This document shows, piece after piece, positions 42,839 to 52,502 of a stretch of 64,000 nucleotides of DNA. The stretch comes from Gottfriedia acidiceleris (GTDB taxonomy: Bacteria > Bacillota > Bacilli > Bacillales > Bacillaceae_G), in the NCBI RefSeq assembly GCF_023115465.1, contig NZ_CP096034.1, forward strand, positions 868,001 to 932,000, written 5' to 3'. The position numbers were made by a program, and so were the translations under genes. The notes under the pieces are model-generated. The model saw only the letters and a list, made by a program, of their open reading frames with translations. It did not search any database and was not told where the DNA came from. Each line of letters begins with the position of its first letter. Positions within the stretch are counted from its first letter, which is position 1.

Positions 42839-43471
42839 TTAGTACATATATCTTTGTAAAAAGCGTAGTGCGTCAAATGCTTGAATTTCTTCAGTTGTTA
42901 CTCGTTTTCCCATTCTTACCATTAAACAGTTTGCTGGATGGGAGCAGATTTCAGGATCATCAGTTGCAAATTGGATGAGTCCACCGGCATTCATCATTTT
43001 TTCCATCATTTTTCGATATTCCCATACATTTAAACCAGTACCTTTTAAATCCCAATGCCAATAATACTCTGTTGTGATAATGATATAGTCTTCCATTGCA
43101 TCATCTAGCATTGAGAGAATTAACATATTTTTAGCAACTGAAAAACCGCGGAATTCAGGGATTACCTCAATTGCTCCAAGCTCGATTAAATTTTCTAGAG
43201 TTGTTTTTGACCATCTTTCAAGTGGGTCTGGATATAAATAGGTAACATAACCTACAATCGTTTGATCAAGTCTAGCAATAATAATTCTAGCTTCAGGTAG
43301 ACTAGCAATTTCAACAATTGCTTTATGTTGCTGTGCTGGCTGTCTAAAAGATGTTAAATTTTCATGGAAATGATATGTTTCAAGTAAGGCAGATTCGACG
43401 GGTCCCTCTATCATTAATTCACCATGCACAGTTTGAATTGTTTTTGAAAAATATTTTTTTGGGTGATCCAA
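42839..43471 (-). CDS. acuA: AcuA, protein acetyltransferase of acetyl-CoA synthetase
   Basis: A 210-residue GNAT enzyme that acetylates the catalytic lysine of AcsA and switches it off. GNAT features: substrate strand RIIIARLDQTIVGYVTYLYP, acetyl-CoA loop region VIPEFRGFSVAKNMLILSML, and the closing HWDLKGTGLNVWEYRKMMEK. The start is ATG at 43471 with GGGAG upstream. First gene of acuABC, divergent from acsA with about 180 bp between start codons, the same arrangement as in B. subtilis. Confidence 0.94.
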   Translation of the reverse strand: MDHPKKYFSKTIQTVHGELMIEGPVESALLETYHFHENLTSFRQPAQQHKAIVEIASLPEARIIIARLDQTIVGYVTYLYPDPLERWSKTTLENLIELGAIEVIPEFRGFSVAKNMLILSMLDDAMEDYIIITTEYYWHWDLKGTGLNVWEYRKMMEKMMNAGGLIQFATDDPEICSHPANCLMVRMGKRVTTEEIQAFDALRFLQRYMY

Positions 43472-43592
43472 TATTTCTCACTCCCTTTAGAAAACACCTT
43501 TTTTATAATCATACTAAAAAATGCAGGAAAGACATACAGGAAAAAAAACAGTAGGTGTCTAATACATATAAATGGTTAATTTATTAAAAATA

Positions 43593-43621
43593 CTGAAAAT
43601 TAAATCTTATCATTGTATAAT
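43593..43621 (+). promoter_or_regulatory. Probable acsA promoter
   Basis: -10 TATAAT at 43616-43621 with CTGAAA as a weak -35 at 43593-43598, 17 bp apart; acsA begins 30 bp downstream. Confidence 0.55.
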
Positions 43622-43651
43622 GATAGTAGAGAATATCAAGGAGGGATTTAT

Positions 43652-45370
43652 ATGAAGGTGGAAGCGCTTCCTGTAAAAAACGGACAATTTAATTTAAAAA
43701 ACTATGAGGAAACTTATAAAAATTTTAAGTGGGAAGATGTAGAAAAAGAATTTTCTTGGTATACAACACAAAAGTATAATGTGGCTTTTGAAGCTATCGA
43801 TCGTCATGCAAATTCTGATCGAAAAGATAAAGTTGCTTTGTATTACAAAGATGATAAGCGAAATGAAAAATATACGTTTGAAGAAATGAAAAATAATTCA
43901 AATAAGGCTGCGAATGTTTTAAAACAATTCGGTGACGTTGAAAAAGGTGATCGAGTATTTATTTTCATGCCTCGTCAACCAGAATTGTATTTTGCACTTT
44001 TAGGAGCTTTAAAATTAGGTGCTATTGTTGGACCTTTATTCGAGGCATTTATGGAAGGCGCTGTTAAGGATCGTTTAGAGGATAGTGAGGCAAAGGTATT
44101 AGTCACAACGCCAGAATTATTATCACGTGTGCCGGTTAATGATCTACCTGCGTTAAAAACAATTTTCCTTATAGGTGAAGACGTTGAGGAAGGCGGTAAA
44201 TTTGTAGATTTTAAAGCTCGTTATAAAGAAGCGAAATCAGATTTTGAGATTACATGGTTAAATCGCCATGATGGTTTAATTTTACATTATACTTCTGGGT
44301 CAACTGGAAAGCCAAAAGGTGTTCTTCACGTTCAACAAGCGATGATTCAACACTATCAAACTGGTAAATGGGTGACGGATCTACAAAAAGATGATGTATA
44401 TTGGTGTACAGCGGATCCAGGTTGGGTAACTGGAACTTCATACGGTATTTTTGGACCTTGGTTAAATGGAGCTTCTAACGTGATATTAGGAGGCCGTTTC
44501 AGTCCAGATGCTTGGTATGATACAATTCAAGAATTCGGTGTTACGGTTTGGTATAGTGCTCCAACAGCATTCCGTATGCTTATGGGTTCAGGGGAGGACA
44601 TTATTAAGAAGTATGATTTAAGTTCACTTCGACATATTTTAAGTGTTGGTGAGCCTTTAAATCCAGAGGTAGTTCGTTGGGGAGCAAAAGTATTTAATTT
44701 ACGAATCCATGATAATTGGTGGATGACTGAAACTGGAGCTTCATTAATTAGTAACTATCCATGTATGCCAATTCGACCAGGTTCAATGGGTAAACCATTC
44801 CCTGGAATCGAGGCAGCTATTGTTGATAATAACGGTAATGAGGTTGCTCCATATACGATGGGAAATCTAGCAATTAAAAAGGGTTGGCCATCGATGATGA
44901 ACACAATTTGGAATAATGAAGCAAAATTCCAATCATATTTCTTAAATGATGAGTGGTATGTTTCAGGTGACTCAGCTTATATGGATGAAGATGGATATTT
45001 CTGGTTCCAAGGTCGAGTAGACGATGTCATTATGACTTCCGGTGAGAGAGTAGGTCCATTTGAAGTAGAAAGTAAGCTTGTCGAGCATCCTGCGATTGCA
45101 GAAGCTGGTGTAATCGGTATACCAGATCCTGTAAGAGGTGAAATTATTAAAGCGTTTGTTGCGCTAAGAGATGGTTATGTTGCTTCAGATGAATTGAAGG
45201 AAGAAATCCGTAACTTTGTAAAATTAGGACTAGCAGCTCATGCAGCACCTAGACAAATCGAATTCCGTGATAAATTACCAAAAACTCGAAGCGGAAAAAT
45301 TATGCGAAGAGTATTAAAAGCATGGGAGTTAGACCTTCCAACTGGTGATTTATCAACGATGGAAGATTAA
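43652..45370 (+). CDS. acsA: Acetyl-CoA synthetase
   Basis: A 572-residue AMP-forming synthetase making acetyl-CoA from acetate, ATP and CoA. Adenylation motifs: YTSGSTGKPKGVLH (about 214-227), NWWMTETGASLISNYPC, GEIDSG-type hinge as VSGDSAYMDEDGYFWFQGRV, and the C-terminal LPKTRSGKIMRRVL with the lysine that AcuA acetylates. ATG at 43652 with AAGGAGG upstream; the longer frame starts in the leader. It faces acuABC, whose products control it. A cre-like palindrome covers codons 3-7. Confidence 0.96.
   Translation: MKVEALPVKNGQFNLKNYEETYKNFKWEDVEKEFSWYTTQKYNVAFEAIDRHANSDRKDKVALYYKDDKRNEKYTFEEMKNNSNKAANVLKQFGDVEKGDRVFIFMPRQPELYFALLGALKLGAIVGPLFEAFMEGAVKDRLEDSEAKVLVTTPELLSRVPVNDLPALKTIFLIGEDVEEGGKFVDFKARYKEAKSDFEITWLNRHDGLILHYTSGSTGKPKGVLHVQQAMIQHYQTGKWVTDLQKDDVYWCTADPGWVTGTSYGIFGPWLNGASNVILGGRFSPDAWYDTIQEFGVTVWYSAPTAFRMLMGSGEDIIKKYDLSSLRHILSVGEPLNPEVVRWGAKVFNLRIHDNWWMTETGASLISNYPCMPIRPGSMGKPFPGIEAAIVDNNGNEVAPYTMGNLAIKKGWPSMMNTIWNNEAKFQSYFLNDEWYVSGDSAYMDEDGYFWFQGRVDDVIMTSGERVGPFEVESKLVEHPAIAEAGVIGIPDPVRGEIIKAFVALRDGYVASDELKEEIRNFVKLGLAAHAAPRQIEFRDKLPKTRSGKIMRRVLKAWELDLPTGDLSTMED
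43659..43672. promoter_or_regulatory. Possible cre site inside the acsA 5' end
   Basis: TGGAAGCGCTTCCT is a perfect palindrome around the CG centre but departs from the cre consensus at two positions. CcpA control of acsA/acuABC is known in B. subtilis. Confidence 0.45.
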
Positions 45371-45375
45371 TAATA

Positions 45376-45407
45376 AAAAACCATTGGAAAGATCCAATGG
45401 TTTTTTG
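45376..45407. terminator. Bidirectional terminator between acsA and the TPM gene
   Basis: Perfect stem aaaaaaccattgga/tccaatggtttttt, loop aaga. Confidence 0.95.
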
Positions 45408-45412
45408 TTGTT

Positions 45413-46138
45413 CTAAAATTTTCGATCGGAGCCACCGCCTCCGGAGCTTCCTCCGCCACCGCCTCTTGGACCACCGCCACCTGATGAGTTTAATAGTGCA
45501 GGTAATAAATTCAAAATGAAATAAGTAAGTACACCATTAAAGAACATCATATCAATGATGATGATCGCGATTACAATCGCAATGATGATAAATACTTTTA
45601 AATTGTCCCATAAATTGCTTGTTTTAGAATGACCAGTTTGTTCAGATCCATTTAAAATAACATTATAAAGTGATTTATATGTGTTTGTTATTGCAAGAGA
45701 TTCTTCACCTTTTTTCAAATATGGAATAGCGCTCTGGTCCAGAATGTTACCGGATCTAATATCTGTTACAACTCCTTCTAAACCATATCCAACTTCGATT
45801 CTTATTTGTCTGTCTTTTTTAGCATATAACAAAAGAACTCCATTATTTTTCTCTTTATTACCTAAACCATATTTTCGAAACGCTGTATTAGCGTATTCTT
45901 TAATATCATATCCTTCCAGACTTGGGATTGTTAATACCGCAAGTTGAGCGGAGGTAGTGTCTTCTAACTTTTTCCCTAATTGAATTAGAGTTTGTGTATC
46001 TTCTCTGTTAAGAACATTTGCATAATCTTGTACATAAATGTCTCCTACTTGAGAAGGTACTTTAATTTCAGCATTTGCTCCTGTAGCAAATGAAAAAAGC
46101 AATCCTAATAGGAATATTGATGAGAGAAATTTTCTCAT
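45413..46138 (-). CDS. TPM-domain membrane protein
   Basis: A 241-residue exported protein. It has a signal peptide (KFLSSIFLLGLLFSFATGANA), then the TPM domain (VQDYANVLNREDTQTLIQLG, TSAQLAVLTIPSLEGYDIKE, NNGVLLLYAKKDRQIRIEVG). Two membrane helices follow (VFIIIAIVIAIIIIDMMFF and GVLTYFILNLLPALLN), then a glycine-rich tail (GGGGPRGGGGGSSGGGGS). TPM proteins of this kind are often encoded next to LemA, as here, and are thought to act in envelope maintenance or photosystem/membrane-protein repair in other groups; function in Bacillus is not established. ATG at 46138 overlaps the lemA stop. Confidence 0.88.
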   Translation of the reverse strand: MRKFLSSIFLLGLLFSFATGANAEIKVPSQVGDIYVQDYANVLNREDTQTLIQLGKKLEDTTSAQLAVLTIPSLEGYDIKEYANTAFRKYGLGNKEKNNGVLLLYAKKDRQIRIEVGYGLEGVVTDIRSGNILDQSAIPYLKKGEESLAITNTYKSLYNVILNGSEQTGHSKTSNLWDNLKVFIIIAIVIAIIIIDMMFFNGVLTYFILNLLPALLNSSGGGGPRGGGGGSSGGGGSDRKF

Positions 46139-46710
46139 TTATTACCATCGCCACTGAAGTCAACCTCAGGAGTAGCTTTATCTTTTTCAGATACTTCAAA
46201 GTAATCCTTCTTCTCGAATCCAAAAGGTCCAGCTACTAGTACACCTGGGAATTTTTTGATTTTTTGGTTGTAAATAGTTACAGCATCATTATAATCTTTA
46301 CGAGCAATAGCTAGTCGATTTTCAGTTCCTTCTAGGCTATCCATTAATGCTTGGAAGTTTTGATTTGATTTTAAATCAGGATAGTTTTCTACGACTACTA
46401 ATAGACGACTTAGTGCGCCAGACAATTCTGCATCAGCTTTACTTTTATCAGCAGTCGTTTGAGCACCAGCTAATTTTGCGCGTGCATCTGTTACTGAAGC
46501 AATCACATCTTTCTCTTGTTTAGCATATCCTTTTACTGTATTTACTAAGTTTGGTATTAAATCTGAACGACGTTTTAGTTGGTTATCAACTTGCGACATT
46601 TTATTTGTTACATTTTCTTCTTGAGTCACAAAGCTATTATAGCTTCCGACACCCATAAAGATTAGAACGACTACAATAATTAAAGCAACCCATATTCCTT
46701 TATTCTTCAA
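46135..46710 (-). CDS. lemA: LemA family protein
   Basis: A 191-residue LemA protein: one N-terminal membrane helix (GIWVALIIVVVLIFMGVGSY) and a long four-helix-bundle domain outside or along the membrane. The family core is VDNQLKRRSDLIPNLVNTVK, SRLLVVVENYPDLKSNQNFQ, ENRLAIARKDYNDAVTIYNQ and FPGVLVAGPFGFEKKDYFEV. The TTG at 46710 is chosen because GGAG is nine bases upstream and it gives a clean basic start before the helix. Two-gene operon with the TPM gene, overlapping by four bases. Role unknown. Confidence 0.9.
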   Translation of the reverse strand: MKNKGIWVALIIVVVLIFMGVGSYNSFVTQEENVTNKMSQVDNQLKRRSDLIPNLVNTVKGYAKQEKDVIASVTDARAKLAGAQTTADKSKADAELSGALSRLLVVVENYPDLKSNQNFQALMDSLEGTENRLAIARKDYNDAVTIYNQKIKKFPGVLVAGPFGFEKKDYFEVSEKDKATPEVDFSGDGNK

Positions 46711-46849
46711 GAAAAAACACTCCATTTCCAAAATATGTATTTTTAAAGATGTTAGTATTATTATTTAACCATATTATTTGATATAAAGCATTTTTATTCA
46801 AATATTGAATGACAATTTAAATAAAATTAATAAAAAATTAATTATCTAT

Positions 46850-46879
46850 TTGACTTAAACGTTTTATTTATGATATAAA
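46850..46879 (+). promoter_or_regulatory. Promoter of the tyrS T-box transcript
   Basis: -35 TTGACT at 46850-46855, 18-bp spacer, -10 TATAAA at 46874-46879. Confidence 0.65.
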
Positions 46880-46889
46880 TGTTTCATAA

Positions 46890-48451
<1,562 letters not shown>

Positions 48452-48477
48452 TATTGAATAAACAGTGAACGAAAAAG

Positions 48478-48728
48478 CAGTAGTTTGATTGGTAGTAGTT
48501 AAAGAGAGCGAGTGGTTGGTGAAAACTCGTCTACACAATCAAATGAATTACATTTCGGGAGTTTTCTTTTCGTAGTTAGTTGATCTAATGAAGGGAAGAA
48601 CGTAAATCTACGTTACAGATTCGAGTGATAAGGAATTTTTCTTATATAAGCATTTATTTCTTATAACTAGGGTGGTAACGCGATCGAGGTCGTCCCTATA
48701 TTTTATAGGGGGCCTCGATTTTTTATTG
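48478..48728 (+). ncRNA. Second tyrosine-specific T-box leader
   Basis: It aligns with the tyrS leader: agagagcgagtggttggtga, specifier TAC at 48549-48551 in the same atgaattacat context, T-box actagggtggtaacgcg at about 48667-48683, and terminator atcgaggtcgtcc...gggcctcgat plus T-run at about 48684-48726. It lies between tyrS and a GNAT-nhaC pair, so these probably respond to uncharged tRNA-Tyr. Confidence 0.93.
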
Positions 48729-48741
48729 CAATTTAAGTGTA

Positions 48742-48860
48742 TAAATTGGCAGCGATGATCCTTGCTCGACGTAGTAGCCAAATTTAGGAATAAAGTATAA
48801 GTGCAACTTCGTCTCTACCATCGCCCAAAAGGCTCGTCAATCAACGAGTTTTCTTTATCT
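48742..48860. other. Structured or repeat-derived segment between T-box and GNAT gene
   Basis: Inverted repeat taaattggc (48742-48750)/gccaaattta (48777-48786). A gcgatg (about 48752)/catcgc (48819-48824) pair crosses it, and a ctcgt/acgag hairpin (about 48833-48848) follows. It could be a further RNA switch after the T-box, or an inserted intergenic repeat; on the minus strand the same DNA reads as a peptide fragment KLHLYFIPKFGYYVEQGSS. Confidence 0.35.
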
Positions 48861-48881
48861 ATTTTTGAAAGGGTGAAAATT

Positions 48882-49343
48882 ATGGAGATATTTGCAACGA
48901 AAGATTACCGAATATTGGCAAAACTTAATGAAGGTGTTCAAAACCTACATGCTGATTTATTTCCAGAGTTTTTTAAAGTTCATAATCCGGCTGAAATAAC
49001 AGAGTTTTTCAAGAGTGTAGTTGATAAACCAGAGCATCATTTTTTCGTCGTTAAAGATGTCGGAGAATTAGTCGGCTATGCTTGGATTGAAATAAAAAAT
49101 ATTCCTGAAGGACCGATAAAAAAGGCTTTTCGATTAGGGTATGTTCATCAGATAAGTATTAATGAGGAAAAAAGAAATAAGGGATACGGTTCATTCTTAA
49201 TCCATAAAATTGCTTCATTTGCTCGTGAGAATAATCTTTCTAGAATTGAGCTAGATTACTGGATCGACAATAAAAATGCAAAAAGCTTTTATGAGAAACT
49301 TGGGTTCGTAAAGTTTCGTGAACACGTATATATGGATGTATAA
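48882..49343 (+). CDS. GNAT-family N-acetyltransferase
   Basis: A 153-residue GNAT enzyme. It has the typical beta strand FFVVKDVGELVGYAWIEIKN, then YVHQISINEEKRNKGYGSFL (acetyl-CoA-binding R/Q-x-x-G-x-G/A loop as RNKGYG, about 106-111), then IELDYWIDNKNAKSFYEKLG leading to F. ATG at 48882 with AAAGGGTG upstream. It lies between the tyrosine T-box and the NhaC-type gene, 19 bases from the latter, so it should share T-box control. Substrate unknown; tyrosine-related amines are a speculation from context. Confidence 0.87.
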   Translation: MEIFATKDYRILAKLNEGVQNLHADLFPEFFKVHNPAEITEFFKSVVDKPEHHFFVVKDVGELVGYAWIEIKNIPEGPIKKAFRLGYVHQISINEEKRNKGYGSFLIHKIASFARENNLSRIELDYWIDNKNAKSFYEKLGFVKFREHVYMDV

Positions 49344-49362
49344 ATAAGGGAGAGTATATAAA

Positions 49363-50742
49363 ATGAAAAATATTGAATTAGGTGCGTTAATCGTACTGTT
49401 TGCAGTTATTATGTCTAGTTGTCTAGTTATATTAAAATCAGATCCACAAATTCCACTTCTTTTATGTGTTGTTTGTTTAGCAGTATTTGGATTATTTAAA
49501 GGATTTAAATGGGAACAGATTGAAAATGGGATGAAAAAGGGTATTCAAAATGGGTTGTCCCCTACATTAATCTTAATGATGATCGGTCTATTAATCGGTT
49601 CTTGGATGCTAAGTGGTACGGTACCAACTTTATTATTTTACGGAATTTCTGTTCTTTCAGCTAAATGGTTTGCTATAAGTGCAATTTTTATTACAATCAT
49701 TGTTGCTAGTTTTACAGGTAGTACATTTACAACTATTGCTACAGTCGGTGTAGCGTTGATGGGAATCGCTCATATTATGGGGATTCCACCAGCAATCGCA
49801 GCAGGTGCAATTATTAGTGGAGCGTGTTTTGGTGATAAGATGTCACCGATCTCAGATACAACGAATTTCGTTCCAAGTATTTTAGGAATAAAGGTTAATG
49901 AACATATTCGACACATGGCATATACAACAATTCCAGCATTAATTGTTACAGTTATCTTATTTTTAATCATCGGTATGGGTCATGGAAATACAAATATGGC
50001 GCAAGTTATAGAAATGAAAAAAGCAATTTCATCTAGCTTTGAAGTGAATCCGTTATTATTAATCCCATGTTTAATTGTTTTTATTATGGCATTTAGAGGT
50101 TTTTCAACTTTACCAACAATGTCGGCTGGTATTGTTAGTTCATTAGTTTTAGCATTTTTCATTCAAAAGGATATTACACTTGCAAAAGTGTTTACAACAT
50201 TACAAAATGGATTCCAAACTGATACAGGAAATGACATGCTTAATTCGATTGTTAACCGTGGAGGGTTACAATCGATGATGTGGTCTGTGTCATTAATATT
50301 TATTGCACTTGCTCTAGGTGGATTATTACAAGAGCTACGTGTATTCGAGACATTAATACAATCGTTATCTAATTTGAAACGTAAGGGGAATATTGTGATT
50401 GCAAGTACATTATCTGCAATGAGTGTAAATCTTTTAACAGGTGAACAATACTTATCAATTCTACTTCCTGGGCAATTATTAAAGGATGTATTTATTAAAA
50501 AAAATATTCCACTTAAAAACTTATCACGTGCATTAGAAGATGGGGGAACTCTTTTTAATCCAATCGTTCCTTGGAGTGTAAGTGGAGCATTTTTTGCTTC
50601 AACATTAGGAGTACCTGTTATTGATTACTTACCGTTTTCATTCGTATTATTTATTACACCATTATTCAGTATGTTAGCCGCTTTATTGGGTAAAGGATTA
50701 GAAGAAAAAAATAAAGGTGAAAGTTCAAGAAAAGTCGCATAA
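49363..50742 (+). CDS. NhaC-family transporter under tyrosine T-box control (candidate tyrosine carrier)
   Basis: A 459-residue NhaC-type membrane protein with about eleven helices. Family motif AAGAIISGACFGDKMSPISD TTNF-type region lies at about 143-166, and the mirrored second half has DGGTLFNPIVPWSVSGAFF. ATG at 49363 with GGGAGAG upstream. Annotated members exchange Na+ and H+, but its place behind a tRNA-Tyr T-box strongly suggests amino-acid (tyrosine) transport. NhaC-superfamily genes with tyrosine T-boxes have been predicted as tyrosine transporters in Bacilli. It differs in sequence from the NhaC protein at 13938. Confidence 0.87.
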   Translation: MKNIELGALIVLFAVIMSSCLVILKSDPQIPLLLCVVCLAVFGLFKGFKWEQIENGMKKGIQNGLSPTLILMMIGLLIGSWMLSGTVPTLLFYGISVLSAKWFAISAIFITIIVASFTGSTFTTIATVGVALMGIAHIMGIPPAIAAGAIISGACFGDKMSPISDTTNFVPSILGIKVNEHIRHMAYTTIPALIVTVILFLIIGMGHGNTNMAQVIEMKKAISSSFEVNPLLLIPCLIVFIMAFRGFSTLPTMSAGIVSSLVLAFFIQKDITLAKVFTTLQNGFQTDTGNDMLNSIVNRGGLQSMMWSVSLIFIALALGGLLQELRVFETLIQSLSNLKRKGNIVIASTLSAMSVNLLTGEQYLSILLPGQLLKDVFIKKNIPLKNLSRALEDGGTLFNPIVPWSVSGAFFASTLGVPVIDYLPFSFVLFITPLFSMLAALLGKGLEEKNKGESSRKVA

Positions 50743-50799
50743 ACAAATTATTTCTACGTAAACTAGTTTTTGTACGAACTGGTTAATGGAGGGAAAAAA

Positions 50800-50934
50800 A
50801 TGAGTCATGCAGCAGGTGGTTCAAAGAAAAATCGTCCTAGTGATGCAAATCATGTAGATGCGAAAACGAAAGCACATCAAAAGAGACTTTCAAAGGATCA
50901 ACATAATCCTATGGGCGATAAGTATCCTAGATAA
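50800..50934 (+). CDS. Small hydrophilic basic protein, 44 residues
   Basis: A 44-residue lysine-, histidine- and asparagine-rich protein beginning MSHAAGGSKKNRPSDANHVD and ending HNPMGDKYPR, with no hydrophobic core and probably disordered. ATG at 50800 with GGAGGG seven bases upstream and a good terminator at 50955, so it is a real expressed gene despite its size. Its composition resembles the minor small spore proteins of Bacillus, but I cannot name it. Confidence 0.7.
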   Translation: MSHAAGGSKKNRPSDANHVDAKTKAHQKRLSKDQHNPMGDKYPR

Positions 50935-50954
50935 TTAAATAAATAATGTTGAAT

Positions 50955-51012
50955 CAATCCCTTATACGGAAAAAAGGACAAGCATTTCTTTTCGTATAGG
51001 GGATTTTTTATT
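50955..51012 (+). terminator. Terminator after the 44-residue protein gene
   Basis: Long stem aatcccttatacg-aaaa/tttt-cgtataggggatt with a 15-base loop and a T-run. Confidence 0.9.
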
Positions 51013-51150
51013 TGCAGTTTCACTGATAAGTCAATATTATTATAAGGAATAATGTTAAGTATTTGTGGAATATTCAAAAAATTAGTGAAATCCACTTTAT
51101 TTTTAGATAAAATAAAAGTTAAAGTAATTTTATTTAAGGGGATATAGGTA

Positions 51151-51732
51151 ATGAGCTTTTTTAAAATAATTACATATACAATAATGATTGGGATACTAAG
51201 TTATGTATTCTGTATCGTTTTTATCGGTGTAAATAGCATTTTACAATATCAGCATAAAGTACCTAAAAATGCGGATTATGTCATTGTGTTAGGTGCTGGC
51301 TTGAAAAAGGATAAACCTACTAGAGCTTTACGCTATCGAATTGAAACAGCAGCTAAATATGCTAAGGTAAATAAAAGTGCAAAAATGATTGTTTCAGGTG
51401 GAAAAGGTAATGATGAATTGATTTCAGAAGCTGAATGTATGAGGGGTGAATTAATCAAATTAGGAATCGAAGAAGATAGAATCATTAAAGAAGATTTATC
51501 AACAAATACATACGAGAATATGAAATTCTCAAAAAAACTCATTCACAACGATCAAGCTCAAGGAATCGTTGTGTCAAATGATTATCATTTATTCAGATCT
51601 TTAAAATTGGCTAAAAAACAAGGGTTAAATGTAGTGGGTCTTCCTGCAAAAACACCAAAAGTAATCATACCGACAGCATATTTTAGAGAATGTTTATCTA
51701 TTTTAAAAGCTATTTACTATAAACAAATGTAA
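51151..51732 (+). CDS. DUF218 (YdcF/SanA-like) membrane-anchored protein
   Basis: A 193-residue protein with one N-terminal helix (IITYTIMIGILSYVFCIVFI) and an extracytoplasmic DUF218 domain. Signature segments are ADYVIVLGAGLKKDKPTRAL, AKMIVSGGKGNDELISEAEC with its conserved acidic residues, EEDRIIKEDLSTNTYENMKF and GIVVSNDYHLFRSLKLAKKQ. Relatives act in envelope integrity (SanA), and YdcF binds S-adenosylmethionine; the reaction here is unknown. ATG at 51151 with AAGGGG upstream. Monocistronic. Confidence 0.88.
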   Translation: MSFFKIITYTIMIGILSYVFCIVFIGVNSILQYQHKVPKNADYVIVLGAGLKKDKPTRALRYRIETAAKYAKVNKSAKMIVSGGKGNDELISEAECMRGELIKLGIEEDRIIKEDLSTNTYENMKFSKKLIHNDQAQGIVVSNDYHLFRSLKLAKKQGLNVVGLPAKTPKVIIPTAYFRECLSILKAIYYKQM

Positions 51733-51865
51733 TCATTGTGGGCTATCTATCATTTTCATAAAAACGATGAATTAATTTGTACCAATGTCCGTTTCATTTC
51801 TACTGATTGAAACATTTTATATTATATGGATTGCTTGTCCAAATAATATGAAAGGAGTGACGTTG

Positions 51866-52237
51866 ATGTCGTCAAAATTTCTATCAACTGGCGTATTAAG
51901 AAGACATTCAAGTACTCAGTTTTTAACAGTAGAAGCTCTTAATGTTGACCCGGATGACGCTCGTTCTGTGAGTGTTTTAATGTTTGACTGGTCAAGTGGT
52001 TCACCAATTATTCTTCCTATGGTTGATCCATCTACAGTAACAATTCCACCAAATCAATATAGAACATTTAGATCTTTCCAACTTCCAGTAAATCTATTTG
52101 CTTATGAAATAAGAATACTTCATCCAAAAGATCGTGATGTTGTAGTAAATGTATTTGGACTTAGTGACATTGCATTTGATCCCCAAGAAGGTAATAATGC
52201 AATGCAACATGACTTAGCGGTAGTGAAATTAAAATAA
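51866..52237 (+). CDS. Hypothetical beta-rich protein, 123 residues
   Basis: A soluble 123-residue protein of alternating hydrophobic strands: QFLTVEALNVDPDDARSVSV, MFDWSSGSPIILP, STVTIPPNQYRTFRSFQLP, AYEIRILHPKDRDVVVNVFG. This is consistent with a small beta-sandwich of the sort seen in spore-surface or fibre-associated proteins. The ATG at 51866 has AAAGGAG at a good distance. No signal peptide and no recognised family. Followed by a terminator. Confidence 0.65.
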   Translation: MSSKFLSTGVLRRHSSTQFLTVEALNVDPDDARSVSVLMFDWSSGSPIILPMVDPSTVTIPPNQYRTFRSFQLPVNLFAYEIRILHPKDRDVVVNVFGLSDIAFDPQEGNNAMQHDLAVVKLK

Positions 52238-52275
52238 TATAAAAGTTTATTTTAATACACCTCTCCCGCATAAGT

Positions 52276-52308
52276 AGCCCTTCGAGTAAAGTCGAGGGCT
52301 TTTTTTAT
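52276..52308 (+). terminator. Terminator after 51866-52237
   Basis: Stem agcccttcga/tcgagggct, loop gtaaag, T-run. Confidence 0.92.
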
Positions 52309-52340
52309 TTATGTAAAAAATAAAGAGGAATAAATAAACA

Positions 52341-52371
52341 AACTCCCTATCAAGTCTGGTAGGGAGTTTAT
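52341..52371 (-). terminator. Terminator of the minus-strand secreted-protein gene
   Basis: Stem aactccctatca/tggtagggagtt around aagtc, with T-rich sequence on the minus-strand side. Confidence 0.8.
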
Positions 52372-52502
52372 GGCGTATGCATTATTAAGTAAATCTAGGT
52401 AACATATAATATTTAGGATTCTTTTTTGGTAGTAAATTTTTACCTAAAACAGGAAAGTTAAATATGGATGAACTATTTAATCGCTGAATATGTAAAAGCA
52501 AT

